Positions 14,831 through 22,406 of a stretch of DNA of 23,619 nucleotides are shown one piece after another. A program made the position numbers and the translations under genes. The DNA is from Acidocella sp. (GTDB lineage Bacteria > Pseudomonadota > Alphaproteobacteria > Acetobacterales > Acetobacteraceae): positions 1 through 23,619 of the forward strand of contig JAQNCU010000008.1 in assembly GCA_029077775.1 (NCBI GenBank), written 5' to 3'. The notes beneath the pieces are model-generated. The model was not told the DNA's origin. It did no database searches and saw only the letters and a program-made list of their open reading frames with translations. Every line of letters starts with the position of its first letter. Positions within the stretch are counted from its first letter, which is position 1.

Positions 14831-15963
14831 GCGACATGGGCTTCACCGTAAATGGAAAACAAGATGTGCACATGCCACCCGCGCGGATGCATCTGGCGGA
14901 TTATCTGCGCGAAACGCTGCATTTGACCGGTACACATATCGGCTGCGAACACGGCGTTTGCGGGGCCTGCACCTTGCTGGTGGATGGCGAGCCCGTTCGC
15001 AGTTGCATCATGTTCGCAACAGCCTGCGAAGGGCGCGATATCCGCAGCATCGAGGGGCTGGAAACAGACAAGGTGACCATTGCGCTGCGCGCTGCCTTTA
15101 CATCCGCCCATGCGCTGCAATGCGGCTACTGCACGCCGGGGATGCTGGTCACCGCGCGCGACATTATCCTGCGGCTGCCAGATGCGGACGATGCCCGCAT
15201 CCGGCTGGAACTCGCGGGGAATCTTTGCCGCTGCACGGGCTATGAGGGGATCGTTCGGGCCATTCGGGTCGTGCTTGATGCAAAATTGGATATAGCGCCG
15301 CCGCAGCGCCGAATGGTGCCTGTGGCGCTGCCCGCAGCGGCCGTTACGCCGTTATCACCCGGCTTCCCGGGGGGTCAGGCGCCCATCGAGTCTTTGGAAA
15401 AACCGAAAAGCTCGAAATTGGCGGCAAAAAAGGGGTCTGGGCTTGTCCAGCACTTACGCATTACCGCGCCCCGCGATGTGCTTTGGCAAGCAATGCAAGA
15501 CCCGGTTCTGGTCGCCAGTTGCATCCCCGGTGCCGCGATCACCAGCCGCGATGGCGACCGCATCACCGGCGAGATGGCCGTGGCCCTTGGCCCCATCGAG
15601 GGCAAATTCATAGGTTTTGCCGTTATCACCTATGGTGATTTCGCAGGCACAATCAGCGGCGAGGGTCAGGACCGCATCTCCAAAACCAGGCTCTCGGCGC
15701 AGGCTGATTTCACTGTGCGGCCTGTATCCACCATTGAATCGCTGCTTGAGCTGAACATTCAATACAGCCTGCGGGGCGCGCTCGCCCAATTCGCGCGGGG
15801 GGCTGTGGTGCAGGCCTTTGCCGATGAAATCAGCTCGATCGTCGCGCAAAACCTTCAGGCGAAACTGACCGGGGGGCAGCCAATTATGGCCGCGCCGCGC
15901 CTCAGCGCCATGCGATTATTTTGGGCTGTACTCTGGCGACGGTTTATTAACCGCCGAAAATAG
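14827..15963 (+). CDS. Molybdenum hydroxylase 2Fe-2S subunit fused to a CoxG (SRPBCC) domain
   Basis: A 378-residue fusion. Residues 1-155 are the small iron-sulfur subunit: the plant-type cluster uses Cys40, Cys45, Cys48 and Cys60 (GCEHGVCGAC ... SC), and the second cluster uses Cys99, Cys102, Cys134 and Cys136 (CGYC ... CRC). A Pro/Ala/Lys-rich linker spans about 156-203. Residues 204-345 form a CoxG-type SRPBCC domain (ITAPRDVLWQAMQDP, SCIPGA, ITGEMAVALGPIEGKF). The tail (about 360-378) is hydrophobic then basic (LFWAVLWRRFINRRK) and may bind the membrane. In carbon monoxide dehydrogenase, CoxG is a separate protein connected with membrane recruitment, so this fusion may tether the hydroxylase to the respiratory chain (inference). 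The gene ends 17 bp from the convergent acetamidase gene; no terminator hairpin was seen there. Confidence 0.92.
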   Translation: MSDMGFTVNGKQDVHMPPARMHLADYLRETLHLTGTHIGCEHGVCGACTLLVDGEPVRSCIMFATACEGRDIRSIEGLETDKVTIALRAAFTSAHALQCGYCTPGMLVTARDIILRLPDADDARIRLELAGNLCRCTGYEGIVRAIRVVLDAKLDIAPPQRRMVPVALPAAAVTPLSPGFPGGQAPIESLEKPKSSKLAAKKGSGLVQHLRITAPRDVLWQAMQDPVLVASCIPGAAITSRDGDRITGEMAVALGPIEGKFIGFAVITYGDFAGTISGEGQDRISKTRLSAQADFTVRPVSTIESLLELNIQYSLRGALAQFARGAVVQAFADEISSIVAQNLQAKLTGGQPIMAAPRLSAMRLFWAVLWRRFINRRK

Positions 15964-15980
15964 CGCCGAGCAGACTTGGT

Positions 15981-16928
15981 TCAAAACAACAAGCCCTTAC
16001 GCAGCATGCCGTGTACGCCTTTCTCGCCATTTACTGTCTGCGTGACGTGAAAATCCACAGCCAGTGAACAGGTTTTATAGGCTTCAATCTCTGTCATGCC
16101 GGTGCGGGCGGCAATGAACGCAATCATCTCGCGCAGCGCGATCCGCATGGCCTCATCCAGACTCTCATGCATGCCCATACTTAAAAAATGCGTCGGCGTT
16201 TCAGCGCGAGGCTGGGCGGCCTGTGAACCGCCAGCGCCACCCTTATGCAGAATGAAGGTGAGTGTTCCGGTCAAATCCATCTCCAGCGCCGTTACGCAGA
16301 CCTCACCATCCCCCTGGCAACCATGGCCGTCACCCACGAGCACATTCGCGCCGGGGACAAACACCGGCAGAAACAGGCTGCTGCCCGCCACCAACTCCTT
16401 GTTATCAAGATTTCCACCATGACGGCGCGGTTCCTTGCTGGAAAGCGATTCGAATTCCGGCGCGGGAGCGACGCCGATAACGCCAAAAAATGGCGATAGC
16501 GGCAATGCTGGCCCCCATGGCAGGCGGGCCATGCGGGCTGGCTGGTCGACACGAATGTAAGAAACGTTCCAGTGCACATATTCAGCGGGCAATGTGCCCA
16601 GGGTCGGAAATACGCCGCACCAGCCCCAATCGGCTGCGGGCGCGATGGCGTCGATCCTGATCTCCAGCTTATCTCCCGGCATGGCACCCGCAACCGCGAT
16701 CGGCCCGGTGAGAATATGCGGCCCGATCTGCGGCAATTTCGCGGCACGGATCGCCACCAGAGCGGGCGCGAGGGTGAATCCAGTTTCCGGCACCTCATCA
16801 CCGCAATCACTCACCGTCTCCACCATCACCGTATCACCGGACGTAATGGTAAGTACGGGCGGAATATCCGCCGCGAAGATACCAAAACTGACAGTCTCCG
16901 GCGTGGCGGCGAGATGATGGATTGTCAT
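15981..16928 (-). CDS. Acetamidase/formamidase (FmdA/AmdA family)
   Basis: A 315-residue metal-dependent amidase of the FmdA_AmdA family, which hydrolyses formamide or acetamide to ammonia and the acid in the cytoplasm. Family blocks visible are HILTGPIAVAGAMPGDKLEI (71-90), GGNLDNKEL (171-179) and GDGHGCQGDGEVC (199-211), the last containing the acidic/His metal-site residues. Length fits the family (about 310-410). The start ATG overlaps the GMC oxidoreductase stop (ATGA), so it is the last gene of a three-gene minus-strand operon. Its presence suggests that the island's pathway releases formamide or another short amide, a common by-product of ring cleavage between two nitrogens (inference). 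Confidence 0.92.
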   Translation of the reverse strand: MTIHHLAATPETVSFGIFAADIPPVLTITSGDTVMVETVSDCGDEVPETGFTLAPALVAIRAAKLPQIGPHILTGPIAVAGAMPGDKLEIRIDAIAPAADWGWCGVFPTLGTLPAEYVHWNVSYIRVDQPARMARLPWGPALPLSPFFGVIGVAPAPEFESLSSKEPRRHGGNLDNKELVAGSSLFLPVFVPGANVLVGDGHGCQGDGEVCVTALEMDLTGTLTFILHKGGAGGSQAAQPRAETPTHFLSMGMHESLDEAMRIALREMIAFIAARTGMTEIEAYKTCSLAVDFHVTQTVNGEKGVHGMLRKGLLF

Positions 16929-18496
16929 GACTGAGCCCTTTTGGCGATGAAATCGGCCTGCCTGATGGCGAGCGCCACGATTGAAAGTGTGGGGTTACAG
17001 GCGCCGCCGCTGGCGAAGGCGCTGCCATCGGCAATAAACAGATTTTTCACCTCATGCGCTTCGCCGTTACGGTCCAGCACACCGTCCTCTGGCTTGGCAC
17101 TCATGCGGTTGGACCCCAGATTATGGCTGGCCGGATAGGCTGGAGCCTCGATGGAGCGTGTGGCACCGGCGGCCTGGTGAATGGCGGTGAGCGTTTTGTA
17201 CCCATGATTGCGCATCAGCAGATCATTCAGGTGGTCGTCATAATGCAAATTCGCCACAGGCACGCCGAAGGCGTCGGTTTCAGTCTCGCTCAGCGTCACG
17301 CGGTTACCGGGCTGGGGCATATCCTCGCCGGTCATGAAAATCCCCGCCATATTAGCGTATTGCGCGATCACATCGGCAAAATCCCGGCCCCACCAGCCGG
17401 GGTTAAGGAACGCCGCGGTGGTGGGCAGACCCATTGCGTTCAGCTCGATATAATATCCCCCCGCAAAGCCACGGGAGGGATCATGACGGGAGAAATCCGC
17501 GATCAACCCGCCCATAAGCTCGCCGCGATGCATGTTGACGGGATGCGGAAATATCGACCAGACCGTTTGGATGATATGGCGCAGGTAATGCCGCCCGACA
17601 TGCCCGAACCCGTTTGCCAACCCGTCAGGATAACGGCCACTTGCAGAGTTCAACAACAGCCTTGGTGATTCAATGCAATTTCCCGCCACAACCACAACCG
17701 CCGCGGCCTGACGATGGGTTATACCGTTTGCATCGACATAGATCACGGCCTTCGCCGCGCCATTATTGTCGTGCTCAATGCCGGTCGCCCGGCAGCTCGC
17801 GCGTAGATCTAGCCTCCCGCTTTCAAGCGCCTTTGGAATTTCGACATTCAAGGTGGACCAGCGCGCACCGTGCTGATCCCCTGAGACAGAGAATCCGTCC
17901 TGGATGGTGGCGGGGCGGTTGTCATACGGGACGGTGTTTATGGCATGGCGCCCTGTCGAAATCTCCCGCAGCCCGAGCCGTTTGGCACCCCAATACATCA
18001 CCTTGAAATTATTATTGGGTGGCATCGCGGGCAGACCATTCGTCCGGGTCACGCCCATTTTGCGTTCGGCCTGATCGTAATAGGGTTCAAGCTCAGCCAG
18101 GCTCAGCGGCCAATCGATCAGGCTGGTACCTGGTACATCGCCATACAGGCTGCGTGCCTGCATCTCAGCCTGTGTGAGCCGATATGTACAACCCGACCAA
18201 TGCACTGTGGTGCCGCCGACAAGTTTACAATGCCAGGACGGCGCGTTTGGGTGGTCGCGCGCCACCCGCCAATTGCCTGAAGCGGTCCGCTTATCCAGCC
18301 AGGACAACATTTCATACGCAGCCCAATCATCGTTCACGAACTCTGCCGGGGTGATATGCCGTCCAGCTTCCAGTAATATGGTTTTTAATCCGCGCTGGCA
18401 TAACTCATTCGCAAGTGTGCCGCCCCCAGCACCGGAACCGATGATAACAACCACATCATCCGCTGAAAATTCATATATAGGCGCCAGCATCGTCAA
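16925..18496 (-). CDS. GMC-family oxidoreductase (gluconate 2-dehydrogenase large-subunit-like)
   Basis: A 523-residue FAD oxidoreductase. The dinucleotide-binding fold is at 13-36 (VVIIGSGAGGGTLANELCQR), followed by LLEAGRHI. The segment WHCKLVGGTTVHWSG (about 88-102) is the FAD-contact region of this subgroup. The catalytic pair is His458 in SHNLGSNRM and Asn501 in ACNPTLSI near the C terminus. Relatives oxidise polyols, sugar acids or other alcohols. It is preceded, with an ATGA overlap, by a subunit-3-like gene, the arrangement of gluconate 2-dehydrogenase, but no cytochrome c subunit follows; instead the acetamidase gene overlaps its stop. The physiological electron acceptor is therefore unclear. 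No export signal is visible on either subunit. Confidence 0.9.
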   Translation of the reverse strand: MTMLAPIYEFSADDVVVIIGSGAGGGTLANELCQRGLKTILLEAGRHITPAEFVNDDWAAYEMLSWLDKRTASGNWRVARDHPNAPSWHCKLVGGTTVHWSGCTYRLTQAEMQARSLYGDVPGTSLIDWPLSLAELEPYYDQAERKMGVTRTNGLPAMPPNNNFKVMYWGAKRLGLREISTGRHAINTVPYDNRPATIQDGFSVSGDQHGARWSTLNVEIPKALESGRLDLRASCRATGIEHDNNGAAKAVIYVDANGITHRQAAAVVVVAGNCIESPRLLLNSASGRYPDGLANGFGHVGRHYLRHIIQTVWSIFPHPVNMHRGELMGGLIADFSRHDPSRGFAGGYYIELNAMGLPTTAAFLNPGWWGRDFADVIAQYANMAGIFMTGEDMPQPGNRVTLSETETDAFGVPVANLHYDDHLNDLLMRNHGYKTLTAIHQAAGATRSIEAPAYPASHNLGSNRMSAKPEDGVLDRNGEAHEVKNLFIADGSAFASGGACNPTLSIVALAIRQADFIAKRAQS

Positions 18497-18999
18497 AGAT
18501 CATTCGGCAGATCGGGCAACCAGTCCAGATCATTAAACCCCCGGCCGACATAGCCACCGAGATGGACCGAGGCACCCTGGTAGCCAAAGGCCGCCCAGAC
18601 CTCGACATCATCGTACAAATACCGAACAGCCATGCGTTGTACGAACATAAATTCGGCGGTCTCCTGAAGCCGTTGCAACGCTTGAACACGGTAGGTTTCG
18701 GCAAGCGCGCCAAACGCCAACGGCCAACCGGAGACGATTGCCTCACAAAACCGGTCAATTGTCCCAGCTACCTCCGCCGCAGCTGCCAATCTGTCGAAAT
18801 GTGAGACCGCACGGCGGTAGATTGAAATGTCCAGGCACTCATGCGGGCATAGCGTACGGATGACTGATACGAGTGTTTCAGCTTGGGCATGGGTAAGATT
18901 TTTCAAAACCTGCGCCCACTCTGGACCTTTCGGTATCGCGATGGCCGTAGGAAGCTTGGGATCCTTAAAGGCTGTAACGCGGCCATGGACAGTCTTCAT
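18493..18999 (-). CDS. Gluconate 2-dehydrogenase subunit 3-like protein
   Basis: A 168-residue helical protein with the features of gluconate 2-dehydrogenase subunit 3: LTHAQAETLVSVIRTLCPHE near 35-54, IDRFCEAIVSGWPLAFGAL, then FMFVQRMAVRYLYDDVEVWAAFGYQGASVHLGGY close to the C terminus. In the known enzyme this subunit is needed for assembly and Tat co-export of the flavoprotein. Here no twin-arginine or hydrophobic signal is present (start MKTVHGRVTAF), implying a cytoplasmic complex. An in-frame TTG at 19023 would add eight residues; the ATG at 18999 is preferred, with AAGGA 12 bases upstream, a long spacer. Its stop overlaps the GMC start (ATGA). It heads the operon, 28 bp after a hairpin that separates it from the permease gene. 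Confidence 0.8.
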   Translation of the reverse strand: MKTVHGRVTAFKDPKLPTAIAIPKGPEWAQVLKNLTHAQAETLVSVIRTLCPHECLDISIYRRAVSHFDRLAAAAEVAGTIDRFCEAIVSGWPLAFGALAETYRVQALQRLQETAEFMFVQRMAVRYLYDDVEVWAAFGYQGASVHLGGYVGRGFNDLDWLPDLPNDL

Positions 19000-19026
19000 G
19001 GTCTGGCGGCTTCCTTCGATCAAGAT

Positions 19027-19061
19027 AAAGCCGTTTTGGCGAGGACGGCCAAAACGGCTTT
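19027..19061 (-). terminator. Perfect 14-bp hairpin after the NCS1 permease gene
   Basis: Arms AAAGCCGTTTTGGC and GCCAAAACGGCTTT are perfectly complementary around a 7-base loop. The hairpin begins 14 bp after the permease stop and ends 27 bp before the next start. On the minus strand the 3' arm ends in TTTATCTT, a modest U-tract, so it may act as an intrinsic terminator, possibly leaky, reducing read-through into the GMC operon. The A-rich opposite end allows weak function in both directions. Confidence 0.65.
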
Positions 19062-19075
19062 ACTGGAATATAAGC

Positions 19076-20467
19076 TCACTCCGCGGCGACAGCGGGTATC
19101 ATCATTTTTGTCCGGTTTTTGGACACGAAATAGTAAACCGGACCGATAACCAAAAGACAAACGATCCAGGATATATCTGCACCGCCGAGCATTTTGGCGA
19201 TTGGGCCTGTGTAAAGTGTCTGCGACATGAAGGGAACTTCAATCAGAAACCCCAGCGCGTAACAGATAACGGCAGGCCATTGGAACCGCCCATATATCCC
19301 ACCATCGGATTTAACGAAGGACGCGATATCATAACTACCATGGTGAATGAGATAATAATCAACCAGATTGATCGCTGTCCAAGGCACCAACACGTACAAC
19401 AAAATGTAGAGAAAGTTCATGTAATCAGTCAGGAAACTCGCCTGGCCGATGATTGCAATCGCGACGCACACAGCAGAGATAAGTATACTCGTTAAAATTC
19501 TAGCTTGTTTGCCGGGCATCCAATCAGTAGCGAAAGTCTGCACCAAAGTAAGCGCCGCCAGCACACCGCAATAGACGTTCAACGCCGTGGCACACGCCAA
19601 ACCGAACGTGAAAATAACCACGATCGGCATGGCGAGCCCGGCAGAAGCGGTTGCAAAACCGGTGACAACATCACCATTACCAACAATCACACCGATCATT
19701 GCACCCAGGATCATTGGCAAGATGGAACCCAGCGATGTTCCCCAATAGGTCGCCCAGAAAGATGGTACAACACCTGTCGTTTCAGGCATGTACCTTGTAT
19801 AATCAGACACATAAGGTGCAAACGATAATGTCCATAATGCCGCGAGGGTCAACGCGCCCATGAAATTCGGCCAAGTGAACGCCCCTGTTGTCATAAAATT
19901 TTTCGGCAGCCCGACATAGAACATCAATGTGACAAACACGGCAAGCAACGCCAGACCGGTAATGATTGAAACATATTTGCTGTATTCATGCAGCAAATCA
20001 TAACCATAAACGGCGGCAATCAGGCTCACCACACCAACCGCGATGACACCTATATTTATGCTCACGCTATGCGCGACGACATGAATTGATTGTCCACCGA
20101 GGACGAGGTTAGAAGCGATAAACCCCGCATACATTAGGACAACGGCAACCACGACGACAACCGCGCCCATGGACCCGAATTGCCCGCGGGTCTGCACCAT
20201 TTGCGGCACACCGAGTTGCGGGCCCTGCGCCGCGTGCAGCGCCATAAAGACCGTGCCGATTAAAACGCCGAGGATGAGTGCCAAAGACCCCTGCATAAAG
20301 CTCAGCCCGAACAGCGTGGTGGCGAGCGCACCTGTCACCACGGTCAGCAAATTCATATTTATCCCGAACCAGATTGTGAACAAATATGAAAATGTCCCGT
20401 GGCGTTTATCCTTCGGAATCGGCTGTATCGTATTGTGTTCGATGGCGGTAAGGGACGGCGAATCCAT
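19076..20467 (-). CDS. NCS1-family permease (purine-cytosine permease type)
   Basis: A 463-residue inner-membrane transporter with about twelve hydrophobic segments. Family features are a polar N terminus ending in DKRHGTFSYLFTIWFGINMN (20-39), a first helix region rich in Gly, LWTLSFAPYVSDYTRYMPE near 210-230 and VPWTAINLVDYYLIHHG in the second half. NCS1 carriers import nucleobases, hydantoins, allantoin and some vitamins with H+ or Na+. The start at 20467 has GGGAG seven bases upstream. Being next to amide- and ring-oxidising enzymes, it is the probable uptake system for the island's substrate (inference). The gene is visibly richer in A+T than the enzymes to its left, and a hairpin separates it from the GMC operon, so it may be regulated separately. 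Confidence 0.9.
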   Translation of the reverse strand: MDSPSLTAIEHNTIQPIPKDKRHGTFSYLFTIWFGINMNLLTVVTGALATTLFGLSFMQGSLALILGVLIGTVFMALHAAQGPQLGVPQMVQTRGQFGSMGAVVVVVAVVLMYAGFIASNLVLGGQSIHVVAHSVSINIGVIAVGVVSLIAAVYGYDLLHEYSKYVSIITGLALLAVFVTLMFYVGLPKNFMTTGAFTWPNFMGALTLAALWTLSFAPYVSDYTRYMPETTGVVPSFWATYWGTSLGSILPMILGAMIGVIVGNGDVVTGFATASAGLAMPIVVIFTFGLACATALNVYCGVLAALTLVQTFATDWMPGKQARILTSILISAVCVAIAIIGQASFLTDYMNFLYILLYVLVPWTAINLVDYYLIHHGSYDIASFVKSDGGIYGRFQWPAVICYALGFLIEVPFMSQTLYTGPIAKMLGGADISWIVCLLVIGPVYYFVSKNRTKMMIPAVAAE

Positions 20468-20783
20468 GATGTGTCTCCCGGACAGATGCCTGTCAGTTTC
20501 AATAAATTTTAGCGCCGTTTGATGACGATACCCCTGGTAGAACCACTGACCTGATTTGAAAAACGATTTTATTAGATTTTATACAAACGTAACCAGATAC
20601 AGACGGCGGTCAACGCAAAAAATCCGTTCTTGAAGACCAAAATTTTTGAGCCCCGCGCCCAAATTGCAGGCTGAATCTCACCGCTGCGCGGCAAAACCAC
20701 CACTCTCCTGATCATCCGCCCCATAACACGGGCGCTCCACCGCAATGGACTATCAGAGAGTTACAAGCGCACTCCCGTTGCCA
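20468..20783. other. Intergenic region, 316 bp, upstream of the permease
   Basis: No convincing gene. It must hold the permease promoter (minus strand) and the end of the glycosyltransferase transcript. An AT-rich block at about 20556-20592 could be promoter DNA, but I cannot propose a good -35/-10 pair. A small CCGC-TGC-GCGG hairpin and A/T runs near 20617-20646 are present; none makes a clear terminator. This gap coincides with the border between the catabolic island and the polysaccharide genes. Confidence 0.5.
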
Positions 20784-22358
20784 TCAAGCCCGCCCCCCAC
20801 GACGCCCGAATGCGAGGCTGAAAAAGCCCCGGAACCCATATCTACGAAGCCCGCGCCATATTCGTTTGATCGTGCCCGATGCGCCGCCAACCGAAAAAGA
20901 ATGCCGCAGTAAGACAAAGGGGGTGACTACGAAAGGTGAGCTTTTGCGGGGCTGTGGCGGAACGATTTCCTTGGGGCGCTGAGACGGATCCAGCACGCTC
21001 ACAGCTTTTTCAGCCTCCAACCTGTTAGCTTCCGTCATAAAATCGGGATGAGCGTGGACATAATCTCTGAGCAAAGCGTGTAATGCCTCATGCTCCCTTG
21101 CGATAAAGACCAGAGGTGGCACGGGCAGCGGGTCAATAAATCGCATGACACGCTCGCTCAACCCCGGCACACCCGCTAGAATCGCGACATATGCCGTTGG
21201 GGTCCATAAGATCTGGTATCCCATAAAGTGCTGTATCACTCTGCCAATCCACTGACCCGCATATCTCCGGGCGTTGAATAGATTGTGAAAATGATCGCGC
21301 CAAAGCCTGATCTGCGTGTCTTCAATCTGCATGTTCGGATAAGCCAGCGCAGCATTATTCATCTGCGTGAGACACGCCATGATGTCGAACGTCAATCCGT
21401 CTACACGGGTACAAAAACGAACGATCTGCGTCATCTCGTTCGCCGTGAATTGTTGCCGTGGGTCTGACGCGGTCAGCCCGTGACAAATCTGACGAAAAGT
21501 CGAAAACATCATCTGGTTCAGTAACAGCGACCGATTTCCGTCACGGCCAACCTCGAATATCGTCCCCAAGGCGGGATAATCTATAACCCCCGCTTCAACC
21601 ATTGCCGTGAAAAGGTGGACCAGACCTAAACTCCAGAAAAAATAATCGCCGACACCAAGTGTCCGCGCGGCTCGTGGCCAATGCTGGGGGTCGTAGTCAT
21701 TTTCACGATAATAAACCAAAGGGCTATTTACAAGGACCGTCCGCGCACGCGCGCCCGCTTCAACCATCCAAGCGACATTGCTATAAATCTGAGATGTCTC
21801 GAGATAATGGAGCCCGCGCTCAAGTGACAATAGAGACCGCCGGATGATATGATTTGAAATCCCGGCAAAAGCAAAAGTACATCCGATCATCTGGATCAAA
21901 TCTACCGTGTTACCCATCAGATCCGCCGCGTTCATGGGTATCAGCTGCATTGTCACAATCGTACCCTTGGGGTCGACCAGGGCGGGATTGAAGAAAAAAT
22001 AATCGGCCTGGTCATCGCGCAGGCGCGCCAAATAGTCTTCAAAATTGCGGGTTACAGGAACATCATCATCGCCGAGAAACCACACAAACCGACCTGTGCA
22101 ATATGCCAATGACCGCATGATATTTTCTTCTGCCGTGAGCAGAAACGCAGTGCGGTTGATCACCCTAAAATTCGTAGGTGCCACCGCCACCAGCATATCG
22201 AAGGTTCCATCTGTCGAACAATTATTTACGATGACGATCTCAACATCCCCGGGGTTTCCGACAGCGACGAGATCATCAAGCAGGAATATGAGTTTTTCAA
22301 GATGTTCCCGCCTGTTATAGGTCGGCACACAAATCGTGAGGAGCGGTATTTCAACCAT
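20784..22358 (-). CDS. Family 2 (GT-A) glycosyltransferase
   Basis: A 524-residue protein with an N-terminal GT-A glycosyltransferase domain (about 5-230). Motifs are VPTYNR (11-16), the nucleotide-sugar loop VNNCSTDGT (44-52) and the metal-binding LGDDD (95-99), a variant of the DxD motif. The remaining roughly 290 residues do not match anything I recognise; they are largely helical, with a basic C terminus rich in Arg and Gly. Such enzymes usually build O-antigen, capsule or exopolysaccharide repeats on the cytoplasmic side of the membrane. It lies 48 bp downstream of the other glycosyltransferase, on the same strand. No strong ribosome site is seen before the ATG at 22358. Donor and acceptor sugars are unknown. 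Confidence 0.85.
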   Translation of the reverse strand: MVEIPLLTICVPTYNRREHLEKLIFLLDDLVAVGNPGDVEIVIVNNCSTDGTFDMLVAVAPTNFRVINRTAFLLTAEENIMRSLAYCTGRFVWFLGDDDVPVTRNFEDYLARLRDDQADYFFFNPALVDPKGTIVTMQLIPMNAADLMGNTVDLIQMIGCTFAFAGISNHIIRRSLLSLERGLHYLETSQIYSNVAWMVEAGARARTVLVNSPLVYYRENDYDPQHWPRAARTLGVGDYFFWSLGLVHLFTAMVEAGVIDYPALGTIFEVGRDGNRSLLLNQMMFSTFRQICHGLTASDPRQQFTANEMTQIVRFCTRVDGLTFDIMACLTQMNNAALAYPNMQIEDTQIRLWRDHFHNLFNARRYAGQWIGRVIQHFMGYQILWTPTAYVAILAGVPGLSERVMRFIDPLPVPPLVFIAREHEALHALLRDYVHAHPDFMTEANRLEAEKAVSVLDPSQRPKEIVPPQPRKSSPFVVTPFVLLRHSFSVGGASGTIKRIWRGLRRYGFRGFFSLAFGRRGGRA

Positions 22359-22406
22359 GACGTTTTAGCTTTGGGGCGCCAGGCACTTTCATCATATTAT
22401 GTGCTA

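Noticed and set aside
11688..15963. Aerobic carbon monoxide dehydrogenase (CoxLMS plus CoxG)
   Set aside because: Subunit makeup and CoxG are similar, but the large subunit lacks the form I active-site loop and reads RQCMSPMEGR there. No CoxD/E/F genes are present, and the neighbours are amide hydrolases. A heterocycle or related hydroxylase fits better.
15964..15980. Terminator between the convergent hydroxylase and formamidase genes
   Set aside because: Only 17 bp, with no stem-loop or T-run visible.
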